Source: Allomyces macrogynus ATCC 38327 (Eukaryota > Blastocladiomycota > Blastocladiomycetes > Blastocladiales > Blastocladiaceae). From it: a DNA stretch of 64,000 nt. This document shows positions 9,749-22,611 of the stretch, piece by piece. Each line of letters begins with the position of its first letter. The first letter of the stretch is position 1. The stretch lies in the NCBI GenBank assembly GCA_000151295.1, contig GG745338.1:491334-555333 (forward strand), written 5' to 3'. A program made the position numbers and the translations under genes. The notes under the pieces are model-generated. The model worked only from the letters and a program-made list of their open reading frames with translations, was not told where the DNA came from and searched no databases.

Positions 9749-11775
9749 ATGGTTGGACGCGTCTTGCCGCGCTCGTCCTTCTCGCTTGACGGATCCGCGT
9801 CCGACTCGGACTACGAACTCGACAGCCCGCTCCTGACGTGGGTCCCGTCCTTGCCCGTGCTCGACGACAACGAACCCGAAATGATCCTTGACGACTACCT
9901 CGCACCCTACGCACCGCTCGTGCGCGTCGCGCCGCACCCGGACCGCGGCGATCGCGTGCTGGTCGCGGCCAAGGATTTTAGCGTACGCACGCGTTTCACG
10001 GCGAGCCCGACTTGACTGGAGCTTGAATTCACGTCTCAGTGGGTTCGCGTATTTAGCCTGGCGAAGTGGTATTTTCCGAGCCTGCATTGCTCGACACGGC
10101 GCACGCCGTCGCACAACATTTCGGGCCTGTGCCGGGCCTCTCCATTGCGCCCGACTACCAGCGGCTCATGTACGAGTTTGTCGTGCACGCCGTTTACCAG
10201 CCCGTCCCGACCTCGGCGGCCGCGCATGCATTACTCTTGGCGGAGCTGTCAACGGACGGCATGGCGTCGGCGCTGGCCGAGCGTGTGAACGGCGAGCGGA
10301 ATGCCCAGTATCGCGCCGACGTCAAGGTGTTCCGCGACAAAATCAAGAAGCGGTTTGCGAAGCGTGGCAACAAGGGGACTGGTATGGACTTGTCCACGAC
10401 ATTTTTTGCGCTAGTCGTGCTGGATATGAGCTAACCAGATGTTGGCACTGATTTAGGGAGTTTTCCAACGACCGAGACACTGCTCAAGCTGCTCTGTATC
10501 ATCGAGACCAACGTGCACTCGGAGGACATCAAGACGGGCCCCGCTGCGACCAGCGGCGACGACGACGATGAGGAGGCCGAGGGCGAGGAAGAACACTGCG
10601 TTCTGTCCGTTGTCGCATCGATGCCCGAACACTCGTGCAAGCCCAACGCTCTCGTCACCTTCTTCCCGCCATTTTCGCCCGCACCCGACTCGGCCCATAC
10701 CGTCGGCGTGTCCGACATTGAGCTCGCCAAGGCCGAACCCGTCACGCACCTGCTCTTCACGGCACTGCAGCCAATCGCTGCGGGCGACGTGATTTCCATC
10801 GCCTACCAGGAAAACAGCTTCTTGCCGACGCGCGTGCGCCGCGGCAACTTGGCCAACCGCGGATTCGTGTGCAATTGCCGCATGTGTGCCGGGCCGGACC
10901 CAGACTTTGCGCGCGCGTTTGTGTGCGCGAACCCCATGTGCCGCGCGCTCGTAAGTCCCGTCGGGACACTGCGCGACCAGGAGTCGTACGTGCCGCCACC
11001 ACCGCCACCAGACGCGGAAAACGAGGACGAGGAAATGGACAATGACGACGACGAGAACGGCGACGACGAGGACCCGGACGCGCAGCTCGTCTGTGGCCGA
11101 TGCGGCGAGGTCGTCGCGACCATGGGCGAAGTGATCGCGGCCGAAGCGCGGCTCGCGCACGACCCGGAAGCCATGCTCGCAGTCCTGAGTCCGGTCCTGG
11201 ACGTGTTCTCACGCAACGTGCCCGCGACCGACACCTTTTCGGCGCGTACGCTGGCTAGTGTGCTTCTCGGCGACTGCCTCGACCACCCGGACCTGACGGC
11301 AGCACTAACCGACCCAGACTCGGGCGTGCATGTGTCCCCGTCGCACTTCCTCGTCTACGATGCGCTCAAGCAACTTCTCTTCTTTGACGCCGACGCGATC
11401 GACCGCGTCATGCACGTACCAGCACTCATGTACCTCGTTGCCGTCAACTATGTCGCGCTGGCGCCTTCTCCGAGGCCGCTCGCGCTCGCGTCACTGCACG
11501 CGGCGCCCTCGGATGAGTCTGACGGGGAGGGAGGAGACGTGCCGGCGACCGACGCTGAGTGGACGCGCTTGATCGCGTGGAATGGCGACGTGCAGCATAA
11601 CCTGCTGTGGTTGATGAAGCAGGCGCGCGCGAGGGGGAATTTGGAACTCGCGCAGTGGGCGTCCGACCGCGGACTCGATACGTGCGCGGCCATGGGGGTC
11701 GCCGCGTCGGCGTCGGGTGCGGCAATCGAGTTTGGCGACGTGTTTGCGCGGCCGCGCAGTTTGTTGGCTGGGTAG
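9749..11775 (+). CDS. SMYD-like SET-domain protein methyltransferase
   Basis: Putative lysine methyltransferase using S-adenosylmethionine. Three exons: 9749-9982, 10057-10381 and 10457-11775. They sum to 1878 nt (625 aa). SET core motifs: MPEHSCKPNALVTFF (NHxC-like, about residue 245), GDVISIAYQ, then a post-SET type zinc cluster FVCNCRMC about 80 residues later, with further Cys pairs (CANPMC and CGRCG). Two acidic low-complexity inserts flank the core (DDDDEEAEGEEE before it, and an Asp/Glu-rich run near 11020-11075). I see no MYND zinc finger in the expected place, which separates it from canonical SMYD1-3 and makes it closer to SMYD5/SET5-like proteins. The substrate is unknown (histone or other). 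Confidence 0.78.
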
Positions 11776-12730
11776 AGAGTCGAGAGTCCCGCGAAATGGG
11801 AATATCATATTTTTGCAGAGCAGCAACGGGGAAAGGCTGGCCGGTTTGTGGCCAGCGGCATCCAGGATCAACATCGCATCAGCGCGTCGGGGCGAACGGC
11901 GACGCGTGCGGGTGGTCGCGATTTTGTGCTGTAAATTATTGGGTAAATATGGTTGCAAGCGAGTGCATTTTGTTGCGCTCAAAATTCATTTGTCGGGCGA
12001 CGCCACACGGTGAAAGCAAAGAGGACTTGCCCACCACGCGCGCAAGGCTCCCAACACGACTTTTTGTTTCGACTTGCGACTGGCCAAACGCCGCGAGCGA
12101 TCACCCATCAGTTCGCGTCGCCACGCTCTCTCGTCCGGCTCTGCAGCTGCACCCGTCATGGATTAATTTTTCGGACCGCACCACGACGGCGCCCAACTTG
12201 GCGCAACGTAGAGCAGCGTCTCGACCCGTCGCAGCGACCCGAGATACCCGTGCTATCGCCTGTGCTTGCGCGGCACGGCCCACAACCACCTTCACGACGC
12301 GCCGCCCGTTTGGCAGCGCCGCCTGTGCCGCTTCACGCCCAGAACATCACGCTCTTGTCAACGGCGCTGGCGCTGACACGTCAGCGTGCTCGCTCGCTCG
12401 CTCGCTCGCTCGTATCCTTGCCCTGCCCTTACGCCGCCAGTTTGCGCCATTTTCCTGTTCTTGACGTTGAGTACTGGCCACGGCGTGGTTACCAAACCGC
12501 GAGCAGATCACGCTCGTATTGCTTTCCTGCCGTACCTGGGGCCGCAAACTCCGTGCTCGTGTCACGAGTAACAGTCAACCAGGTCCTTTGCTGCGGACGC
12601 TGGATCTTTTCCGCACCCGACTTGCTCTCACGGACCCGCCGACCCGGCAGAGCGTCACGCAAAACTGGCCGCGCGCGTGCCTGCCGCCGTCGCTGCCGTG
12701 GTTGCCGCGACCACGACCGTGCTCGATTCC
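11776..12730. other. 5' flank of the low-complexity protein gene
   Basis: The long open frame that starts at 11953 runs through here but has no coding character ahead of the proposed first exon. A GCTC microsatellite-like tract lies near 12390-12412. It is likely promoter and 5' UTR. Confidence 0.4.
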
Positions 12731-15700
12731 ATGGCCAGTGCGCCGCTCACGCGCGCCGACCGCTCCATGCCGCTCCCGCGCCGGTTCCGCACGCTGATTG
12801 CCAAGCATACCAAATCGGCATTAGTACGCAGTGCCCCGCACCGTTTGCCTGGGTGTTTGCACGACTAACGTGCCTTTTACCTATCCAGCATGGTCATTAC
12901 GAGGCGCCTGACCACACGCTGACCACGACCGACGAACGCGATTCTGACGACGACCAGACGGCGCCCGCCCGGCCCGCCGAACCGCCACCGCACCATTTTG
13001 ATCTGAGCGACTTGACCGCGCTGGTCGAGTCTAAGGCGACCACCATGCCCGGATCAGCTGCTCCTCACGCTGCAGCCGACGCGCCGCCCGGTGAGCCGGG
13101 CAAGACGCCCGAGCTCGGCGTGTTGCCCGGGGAGAACGCACCCGCGACGACCGGCGGCGCGTCGGATCCAGCGCACCAGCTGTTCAGTCTCGTGTTCTTG
13201 CTGTACGTTGGACCGCTCCTGCTCTTCTTCACCCGGGAGCTACACTTACGCGCCCAAATCTCGCCGAATAGCAACGTCCTCAACGAGCTCCCGCGCGTCG
13301 TCGCTAACCTGCAAGCCGACGCCGGGAAACCCATGCCGGTCGCCACGTTCGACGATACGACGGCGCCACTCTCGCCGTCCTCGTCCTCCGCATCGCCCTC
13401 TGCCGCCGCTCTACCGGCTCCGCCCACATGGACGTGGCCGAACCTTTCTCTCCCGCTCCCCGCGCACGACGACCGGCTCGACCGGCTGCTCAACATGGTG
13501 CACGGGCTCACGCAGTCGATGAACGAAGTCAAGGGCCAGCTGAATGCGCTGAAACCCGTGGCCTGTACTCCGACGCCTGTTCCCGCTATGACGGGGTCCA
13601 CGACCGCCGACGTGGTTGCGGCTGCGAATACGCCATTGGTACCTCCGGCGAAAACCACGTCGATCGACTCGAAACCGCTTCCGCCGCCGCCGCAATCCGC
13701 CGACGTCGTGTCACCGACGGCGCACGCGTTTCCGACGCACTTGCCGACACCACCGGTCGTTGTTCCTTCGGCTCCGGCGTCGCCAGCGGCAGTGTCGGGC
13801 CGCCCACGCACGGCCGACCCGGCCACGCTGTCACGGCTCACGGGCGAATCCGCGCCCGCCGTCGACGCGGCGCACGTGCCGTCGAACGCGCACATTCGCC
13901 AGATCCTGTTCCCGGACGTGGCCATGCCTGTGCCGAGCAAATCGCCGCATGTGCGGTCGAGGTCGCGATCCCGGTCGCGGTCGCCCCGACTTGCGAAGAG
14001 CAAGTCGCCACCGCCGCCGTCCCTGTCGTCGCCGCTCCCACCCGTCCCGGCGGTCCCGAGCTCGGTCCGGTCACGGGTCGCTGCGCTAGAGCGGGTCGCC
14101 GCGGCACCGCCGGCACCGCCGGTAGACCCGTGGGTAAGAAGGAGGCGGTCGGCGTCAAGGTTGTTGTCAAAGGTCGGGTTGCTCGTGCCGACGCGGAGTG
14201 CGGGGTCGAGTGGCGGGTCGAGTGGCGGGTCGAGTGTGGGATCGAGGTCGAGTGGGGCGTCGAGCGCCGCGTCCAATGCTGGATCGGCATCGGATGCGGT
14301 CAGTCGAGATCCGCTACTACCAGCCGATCCTGTCGTGCCGGCACGTGCGGACGCTCCACCATCTGTTCCAGTTGATGGCCACCGCGTGGAGGTGGAACCG
14401 CGACACGAAGTGCCCGAACCACGCAGCGTGCCACTGCCCGCATCCGCACCCGATTCGGTGGTCGACGGTGCTGAATCAGACGCGGCTGCCAATGAAACGC
14501 CGTCGATTTTTGCTGAAACGCTCCCGGAACCGTCTATGGCGCTCGTGGGCTCGCCGCCGCCGTCGCCACGGCGCGAGGTCGCACCACGACCACCGTCGCC
14601 TTGCCCGCAGACCGATCTCGCACCAGTACCGCACGAGCAATTCGCATCGCCGGATCCGCTTCACGACAACGACGTGGCACTTGCTGCTCTGCCTCACGAC
14701 GACGGCAGTGCACCACCATTGCCACCACCGCATGGCGAGGTACCGCCGCCGACACCGCCGAAAGACGGGCCCGTCATCACCGCACCCGCATCTGCTGCAC
14801 CACCCGAGCCTGCGGCCCAGTCCGAGCCGCTCCCCGCACCCCGCGCGCGCTCCCCACCGTCGCGCACCGCATCGCATCGGTCACCGTCCCCCGCGCCGTA
14901 CCCGACCCGTATCCCCCTTCCCACCCCATGGCGTCGCCTGACCCCACGCCTCGCACGGAGGTCCGTGCAGGCGCCGCAACTGCGGTGGCGGTCCCTCGAC
15001 TGGGACGTGCCGCTGCGGTCGTCACACGTTGACGACGACGATCTGGGCGGCGAGTGGCACGCGCCCGCATGGACGACCTCGCGCGCGTCGTCGCCGCGCG
15101 TCTTCCGCCGCCGGTCGTCGCCGCTGTCGCTCGTGCAGACGATCACGGCGCTTCGGCCGATTGAAGAGGAGGAGGGGCATGGAAGAGGGGGCGATGGTGG
15201 CGAGGAGAGGATCGAGGATATGACGTTGCCGGAGCTCGAGTTGACGGACGATGACGAGGAACGGGAGATGGAGGATGTGGACCACGACCCGCCGCCGTCG
15301 CCCGTGCTGCTGCCGCGCGCCGATTCGGCGGTGGTGGTCGCGCACGAGGACGGCAATGGCAGCGACGCGAAAACGATTTCGCACGGATACTCTGGCGACG
15401 TGGAAACGGTCGACGACGATGCCGAGCCCGTGCGCAGCACCGTCGCTAGCCCGCAACGGAAACCGGATAGCAACCCGCCGACGCCGCGGATGCAGGTCAA
15501 GATTATTACGGAACTGCTCACGCGGGTGGACCAGATCTTGTCACCGGAATCCACGTCGCCGACGACGATGGAGCGGTCACCGTTCCTGCGGCCTGACGGG
15601 ACCGAGTCGGCGCGCGCTGCCGCGCGAGTGCCGAATGCGCTCGCGAGCGACGCCGACTCGGAGGGGCACGTCTCGGACGACGAGCGCGATGATAGGTCCG

Positions 15701-17160
15701 ACGGTGGAGACGACGACGATGCGATCCCGGCGCGGTTCTTATTGCCGGACGATTTGAGCGACTACTCGGACGCCGAGGACGACGACCTCGACGACGCCTA
15801 CCAGGACGTCGACGACCACGATGACGACGACGGCGGCGCGCCGCGCCGCGCACACGTGCACTACCACACCCACCACGGCCACGTGCACTTTTCCGCGTCG
15901 GCCGCCGGGTCCACGTCGGAACTCGATCTCGGCGACGAACTCGCCAGCGAATGGGCCGACGACAACCCGCTGTCCCCGACCTTACTCACCGCGCGCCGCA
16001 TGCGGTTCCACGCGCAGCCGCTCGACGAGTCGCACGAGTCGTACCCGTACCACGTCCCGCCGTGGGCGCGCGAGTCGTGCTGCGACATCCACGACCAGCT
16101 GCGTGCACAGCGGCTCCCGCCGTCCCCGTTCTCGTCGCCCTACCGCCACACGCGCAGTTCCTGGGACGACGGCACTGACGCAGATACCGAGTCGGTGCAC
16201 GACCCGTCGTGCGGGAAGGCGCGTGCCGCGTCGGCTGATACGCGCGGGCCCGTCGCCGGCGGCGGGCGCGGGAGGAACAAGTACCACGACGTCCCCGGTC
16301 GCGTCGATTCAGGACTGAGGCGGTCGGCGTCGTTGCAGCCGAGACGCGCGGTTTCGCGTGGACCGCCGCCGACACCGACGGCGATGGCGCCGAGGTCGCT
16401 CACGCCTGGGCCGAGACCCACGATTCTGTCACTGCCGCCCGTATCAGCGAGGAGTATGGTCGTGGCGGCGCCTGCAACGGGGCCGATCATGGTCGAGGCG
16501 GGAGTGGCGTCTGGACGAGCGAGGAGTTCCAGTCGGCCCGTGACGCCGGTCACGCCGACGCACGCGTTGGCGGGGAGGAGGTCGGTCACGCCCGTTGGGC
16601 GAGATCGGGTTCGGAGGCCGACGACGCCGGGAAGGCCGGCTACCCCTGCCGCGAGGCCGGTGACGCCGGGTCTGGCGCGAGCGGTGACGCCCGCACGGCC
16701 AGGAACACCTGGAAGGCCCGTGACGCCGGCGAGACCACCCACACCCGCACGGCCAGCGACGCCCGGACGGCCCGCGACACCGGGGACGCCAGGAAGGGAA
16801 TCGCATGCCGCGGTCGCGCCTGACCCGGACGCGCCCCCGGTTCCGCCGGTCCCGCCCCTTGCCACCGACTCGCGCGCCGCGACCTCGAGTGAGCCGGCAC
16901 CCACGGTCCCGCCACCACCTAACGTGCGGCGCTCGACGTCGCGCGGGCGCGCCGTGTCGCGGTCGCTCACGGCGCACACACAAGCATCGTCAGCGCGGAT
17001 CGTGGCACCACGCCGGATCGCGACAGCGACACCCGTCGTCGAGGCGTCGCCGTCCGGGTCGCTGGCGGCACGGCGGCGGCGGTCGAGCGCATCGACGACG
17101 GCATCGGCGCGGACGGCGAATGGGTCCACGGCGCGCGGGTCGAGTAGTGGAGAGAAGTGA
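12731..17160 (+). CDS. Very long Pro/Ser/Asp-rich low-complexity protein, unknown function
   Basis: I do not recognise this gene. My model joins 12731-12823 to 12889-17160 across a 65-nt intron (GTACGC donor, ATCCAG acceptor), giving 1454 aa from MASAPLTRADRSMPL. Visible features: one strongly hydrophobic segment (LFSLVFLLYVGPLLLFF) followed by FTRELHLRA, about 150 residues in, which suggests a single membrane anchor; a likely short coiled coil (DRLLNMVHGLTQSMNEVK); an RS-rich patch (RSRSRSRSRS); long Pro-rich and acidic Asp/Glu blocks; and, near the C-terminus, TPxRP-type short tandem repeats. Most of the chain should be disordered. No enzyme motif is visible. The start exon is the weakest part of the model. 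Confidence 0.6.
16590..16800 (+). repeat. In-frame short repeats encoding TP[G/A]RP units
   Basis: Degenerate units of about 9-18 bases (variants of ACGCCGGGAAGGCCG) encode successive TPGRPATP and TPARP peptides in the C-terminal part of the low-complexity protein. Confidence 0.7.
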
Positions 17161-18643
17161 TGCGAGAGTAGAGAGGCGATTTTTGGCGCATTTTTGCCCA
17201 GTGTTTTTGTGTTCTTCTTTGTTGCGTGTTTCTGTTTGGATCTGACCCGATATACATCAAGCTAGAGCGGGGCAAGAGGATGGAGACGTGGCCGCGGGGC
17301 GGCAGGCCGCTCGTGGAGCGAGCGGAGCGCAATGGCGGAAACGGGCACGGAGCTTGGCTGGCTGAGCGAGCGGGCGCAATGGCGGAAACTGGCGTGGGCA
17401 TTTGAATTGACCGAAGATGGAGCGCGGACGCGACAGGAGGTGGAGACGGCGCAGGAGCGAGAGACGCGAAGTGAGGCAAGATGAGTGTCACGCCGTTTCC
17501 GCGTGTCGGTCAGGCGACCGCGCAGGACCACTTTCCGAAAGCGGTCGTTCCATATGGCCTGATCGTTCTCGGTTCCCACACGGGCGCCAGCGCCGCTTGC
17601 CCGGTTCGCGAGCCGCGAGCCGGAGCGGCCTCTGCGGCCGGCCGTCGACGAAAACTAACGCGACCAACATGGCAACTTGCATTATCACGCGATTTCCCAG
17701 CGCAAAATCACCGTCGCGCTTGCTTTGGTGAGTTTGGCGGCTGACCGCGCTGTCAACGTCGACGACGCCGTTGACGCCGTCCCAACCCTCTGCCAACTCC
17801 GACCTCGCCTGTCTCCGCCCAGCTGCCCGCGTGCGAACGGCCCTCCACTCGCTGCACTCCCACAGCGCACACGCCGGCCCGCCCGCTAACGTCCCCGACG
17901 CCCTGGCGCTCTGAGGACGCTGACCCCACCACGCCGCGTGCAAACCGTTGCCACGCGTTCCGTTGCATCGTCTTCGCCTTGAGAGCGGCCTGCGCGACCG
18001 CTGCGTATGCCACGCCGAGGGGAAGGTTTCGCCCCCACGATCATCCCGTGCGCGCGCTTGTAAAGGATCCGGGCGACTGGAGCTGGCCGTATTCGTGGCG
18101 GGGACGACGACGACCGACCAAGTCGACCATTCGTCCACGCTCTTCCGACCCACGACGACCGACCAAGTCGACCATTCGTCCACACTCTACCGACCTCGCT
18201 GCGTGCCTCTTTTCCAGCGCGCGGCTCGCTCGTTCGACGAACATCCTGCCTGCAACGTTTGGCCTTTGTTGCTCGCGGTTGCGGACCTGATCCGACGCTT
18301 CAGCAACGAATCGTCGACCAACTGAAAAATATCATCGGCAGAGCGCGCCATTGCTTGGTTTAATCGGCACCCTCGCCACGGTCTTTAGCGACCAAACGGC
18401 CAGTTTCTCGACCACGCTCGTCTTTCTCGGCACCGTACTCGGCCACCAATCCGGCCGGCCTGCTCTGTTTTTCGCCGATTGGATCGCGGCTTCCGTTCTC
18501 AGTTGCGATTCGACCCCATTACGTGCCTGGAAATCGAGCTGTTTCTCGACCTCGTCATTCCCTGCGCTCTTCACAGCGCGCCTCTCGTCTCGTTTCGCTG
18601 GCTGCGCTGCGCTGCTTCTCCGGCGCCCTAGTCGTTGACCGCC
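17161..18643. other. Intergenic / 5' region of the GCKIII kinase gene
   Basis: About 1.5 kb with a short direct repeat near 17330-17390 (GCGCAATGGCGGAAAC occurring twice) and a 45-bp tandem repeat at 18107-18196. A short frame at 17481 (MSVTPFPRVGQATAQDHFP) has no clear continuation, and I do not call it a gene. Confidence 0.4.
18107..18196. repeat. Two tandem copies of a 45-bp unit
   Basis: The units start ACGACGACCGACCAAGTCGA at 18107 and again at 18152. They differ at only a few positions near their ends. They sit about 500 bp upstream of the kinase ATG. Confidence 0.85.
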
Positions 18644-21600
18644 ATGGTATGCCGTGGCTCGTGATTTATGGCCCATTTTGCTTTTGGCGATGGTCCTGAT
18701 TGTTCCGCTGTCTGCCAACCCGTGGCTCTAGTCGTCGCCCGTGATCCGAATCGACCCGGAGGAGCTCTACGTCAAGCAGGAGCGCATTGGTCGTGGCTCG
18801 TTTGGTGAAGTCTACAAGGGTGCGTGCTCGACTTCTCCGCATCTTGTCTCGTTCAACAAGCGTACGCCCGCGAGCGCACGACGACGACGACATCATGCTT
18901 GCGCGCCAGGACAATCAGCGACTGACCGCGACTCGGGCACGAATAGGCTTCGACAAGCGCAACAAGGCGCCCGTCGCCATCAAGATCATTGACCTCGAGC
19001 AGGCGCAGGACGAGATCGAGGACATTCAGCAGGAAATTCATATTTTGAGTCAGCTCGACTCTACCGTACGTTTTCCATGCGATCTTGTTCTTGCTGCGCC
19101 CACGGCGGGCGGCGTTCGTCGTCACGAGGTGCACTCAACTGACGTTGATTGTGGGCCTAGTTTGTCACCAAGTACTACGGCTCCTTCATCAAGGGCGCCA
19201 AACTATGGATCGTCATGGAGTTCTGCGGCGGCGGATCATGTCAAGATTTGGTACGGGACCCGTTGAGCTGCTCATGCGTGCATTCGTGAACTATTATTTG
19301 ACACTCGAAGCTCGAACCGATTGTTAGTTGAAACCGGCCAACTTCGAGGAAGTGTTCATTGCCATCATCATGCGCGAGCTCTTGCGCGGCCTCGAGTACT
19401 TGCACGAGCAGGGAAAGCTGCACCGAGGTACGCGTGCTGCGCGTTGCGACTGATGCGCGCACGACGAGCAACCGCTGACCGCTGTTTCTCGCCCACGTTC
19501 CTAGACATCAAGGCCGCCAACATTCTCCTGACCCAGACCGGCGATGGTGCGTTCTCATTGCACGCTCGCAGCTTGCTCGCCAATCAAAACTCACCATGTT
19601 GCGCCCATGATTGCGCCTTGTAGTCAAACTCGCTGATTTCGGTGTGTCTGGTCAATTGACCTTGACTATGACGCGGAAAAACACGTTTGTCGGCACGCCG
19701 GTACGTTCTCAGTCGCGATCAGTGTCCCAACCGCGAACTTTGGGCTGACTTGGCATTCTCCACCATCTCTAGTTCTGGATGGCGCCCGAGGTCATCAGTC
19801 AAACCGGCTACGACGAGCGCGCCGATATATGGTCTCTCGGGTGCGTTTTGCCTTGCACTCCGGGAACCGACTGGAGAACCTGGCCTAATCGCCACGGAAT
19901 CGCTGACACCCAATCTCTGTTCTCCACCTATCAGAATCACGGCCATTGAGCTCGCACAGGGCCAGCCGCCGCACGCCGACATGGAGCCAACGCGCGCCTT
20001 GTTCCAAATCACCAAGTCGGAGCCACCACAACTGCACGGTGCGTTTTCGCGCACGTTCAAGGAATTCGTTTCGCTGTGCCTGCAAAAGAACCCGGCGGCG
20101 CGCGCCAGCGCCAAGGACCTGCTCAAGCACCCGTTCATTCGCAAGGCCAAGCGCAACTCGTACCTGACCGAACTAATCGAGCGGCACGAGCATTACCGGC
20201 AGGGCGTCGGCGGTGGGGCCAGCGCACACGATTCAGCGGGCGGCGGCAACGGCCAGGATACCGTGACCAACGGGAACGCCAATCACGGTGGTGCGAGTGG
20301 GCCGGACTCGGACCCGCGCAGTATGCCCGGCGCGACGTGGGATTTCAGCACGGTGCGCCGCGACGTGCCCTCGTCCGCGACCACCGTCGGATCGTCCGGG
20401 TCGCGGAAGTCGTCGATCGCATCGTCGAGCACCTACGCGGAACCCTCCGCCGTTGGCACACCCATCCCCGGCCCCGGCACACTGTCGGAAGCTTCGTCGA
20501 GCGCCGTCGCTGCTGCCGCCGCTGCCGCCGCCGCCGCCGCCCCACCACGCACCCCGCAGCCGCAGACCCCGCGCAAGACGCCGCCTATGAATAGGCCCAA
20601 GACCCCGCTCGCCGCCGTGCAGACCGACGCCTACGGCCGGTACGCCGCGTCACCCGGTCCCCAACAGCAGTACGCGCGGTCCCCGACGGCGCCGCCGCAG
20701 GACGCGTTCATGACCCCCGCCGACGCGCCGCCCGTGCCCGGCCGCCCGCGGACCGCCGGGGCCGCGCCGGTCCCGCATGTGCACACGGCGCCCGACTACC
20801 GCGCGAGTTCCGCGAACGCCGCGGCAGGGTCCGGGATGGTCATGGTCGGCGGGGTGCGGTCCCGGCACCCCGCGGACCCCGGGTCCGACTCGCCCCGGCC
20901 CACAGCGCGGGCGCACGGATCCGCAGGGCCCGGCCCGGGCTGCAAAGACTCACAGAGCGCTGTAGTGCGCGCCCGCTCGGATGCTAGTAGCGCAGACATA
21001 TTGCCTGCACTTTCTTGAACTCTCCGTCGATATTTAACTGTTCCCCCAGTCATAGGAGCTCTCACCGTTGCTGCGAAGTATATACGAGTCATTAGCGACA
21101 ATATATATCAAGAATGCAAGAACACGACACGAAGTGNNNNNNNNNNNNNNNNNNNNNNNNNNNNNNNNNNNNNNNNNNNNNNNNNNNNNNNNNNNNNNNN
21201 NNNNNNNNNNNNNNNNNNNNNNNNNNNNNNNNNNNNCAGTAATTCACTCATAGGTACTCGATATTAGTAAGTCAGCTAGACCCTCATCACTCAGTCGTAG
21301 AAGTGTTATCTTAGTCCATCTAAAGTCCACTAGCCTCATTCATCTTCTTCATTGTATCTATTATATATTCTCTATTGTCGTCTATGCTCACGAGACTCGT
21401 CTAGCATCTTAATCATAACTATGTACTCTCGTCATCCGTTCCTACCGCCTACATAGCCCCGAGACACTCCACATTAACCATCTGGTCGAAAGACCATTGG
21501 GCGCTTTTCAATTCACAAACCTAAAAAAGAGAAGCAGGGTCCAAGAAGACAATAATAACAACAGTTACGTACCCAAAAGCGCCCCGGAACTCCGGCTCCA

Positions 21601-22209
21601 TTCTTGGCCACCGGCGCCAGCAGCGCGGGCGCAGCGGTAATCCCGCAGGCGCCCGGGACGCCGGGACCGCACGGGTACCAATCCGCGGCGGCCGCGCCGC
21701 TCGCGGCCTCGGTCGCCGGGTCCGGGATCCACAGCGCGAGCCAGCGGCCGTGGTACCACGTCCTGCACCCGCACATCACGCAAGTGCGGACTTCGGAGGG
21801 GTACCACGCGCTCGACCGGCTGCGGCGCGCGCTCGACGACTTGGACGCGCACGAAGGGTCGGACCTGGTCCTGCGCGCGCTGCAAATGCTTGGCGCGCAT
21901 GCCGGGGTCATGCTGTCGCAGCAGGCGGTCCTGGCCACGCCTGCGACCCCGAGCGGGTACGCGCAGCCGCTGCCGCCGCCGACACCCGCCGCGGCCGCGG
22001 GGCATTATCAGTACCACCACGCGCACCACGTGCAGCAACAGCTCCATCATGCGACGGCGCCGGGCACGCCGTACACGCCGCAGACGCCGCGCACACCGAG
22101 ACCGACGTCGGCGACGGCCGCGGTCCCGCCGAGTTTGCCGCCGCAGGCTGTCTACGGGATGGTGCCGCCGATGACGCCGGGCCGGATGCGGAGTGGGTGG
22201 AATGAGTAG
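18644..22209 (+). CDS. Germinal-centre kinase III family Ser/Thr kinase (MST3/STK24/Sps1-like), interrupted by an assembly gap
   Basis: Ste20-group protein kinase. The first coding exon is only the ATG (18644-18646). Exons 18732-18819, 18947-19065, 19161-19250, 19328-19427, 19505-19546, 19624-19700, 19773-19840 and 19935 onwards follow in phase. The kinase domain is complete: GRGSFGEV P-loop, VAIK Lys43, [12 protein letters not shown] hinge, [51 protein letters not shown] and the GCKIII-like HPFI tail. A long Ala/Pro/Gly-rich linker follows. The frame is lost at about 20.94 kb beside the N gap and resumes at about 21.59 kb. There [11 protein letters not shown] and a helical [15 protein letters not shown] segment resemble the C-terminal dimerisation helices of this family. 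Such kinases act in polarity, septation and Golgi or cortical signalling. Assigning the post-gap part to the same gene is inference. Confidence 0.87.
20940..21590. other. Assembly gap (100 N at 21137-21236) with unusual flanks
   Basis: Exactly 100 N are flanked by about 200 and 350 bases of AT-richer sequence without codon structure. This is unlike the GC-rich Pro/Ala-coding sequence on both sides. The flanks look like poor-quality read ends next to a GC-rich region that failed to assemble. Treat kinase-tail codons beyond about 20,940 as unreliable. Confidence 0.7.
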
Positions 22210-22611
22210 GGCGTTTGTGCCTTACTTCATCATGGGGCGTCGCGTGGGACGCATGTGCGGGTGAGGAGGAGGAAGAGGAGGAGGAGGACGGGAATGTGGG
22301 TGGAGGCCGTTGGTAGTGCTGGGAGAGGGAAGGACGGGAACGAGTTCTGTCGCATCTGTGCTTATGGTTCTAAAATTGCTGTTTGTTGAATCGTTGGTGC
22401 TTGCTTGCGTGTAAATATCGACGACAGGGGTCGTGACTGTCCATGCCCGTCGTTGCCGCTGTGTCGTTTCGTGGACGTCGATGGAATGTGAATTGCTTGC
22501 AAATTTGCCAGTTGCTTTTTGCTAGCGCAAAGTGTTGGGAGGTGAGCAAAAATGGCATTTTTCTTGGTGCTCATGAACGACAAGAAATGCATCACGCGCC
22601 GCCGACTCGGC
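22210..22611. other. Convergent 3' intergenic region
   Basis: This lies between the stop codons of the GCKIII kinase (plus) and the Bir1-like gene (minus). It holds both 3' UTRs. A GAGGAGGAAGAGG-type purine run lies at about 22263-22290. Confidence 0.5.

Noticed and set aside
11953..12888. N-terminal 312 residues of the 1735-aa open frame
   Set aside because: The composition is non-repetitive, Arg/Cys-rich and typical of untranslated GC-rich sequence, and a good intron joins another exon at 12823/12889.
17481..17744. Short gene starting MSVTPFPRVGQ
   Set aside because: Only one exon-sized frame, with no family resemblance and no convincing splice continuation.
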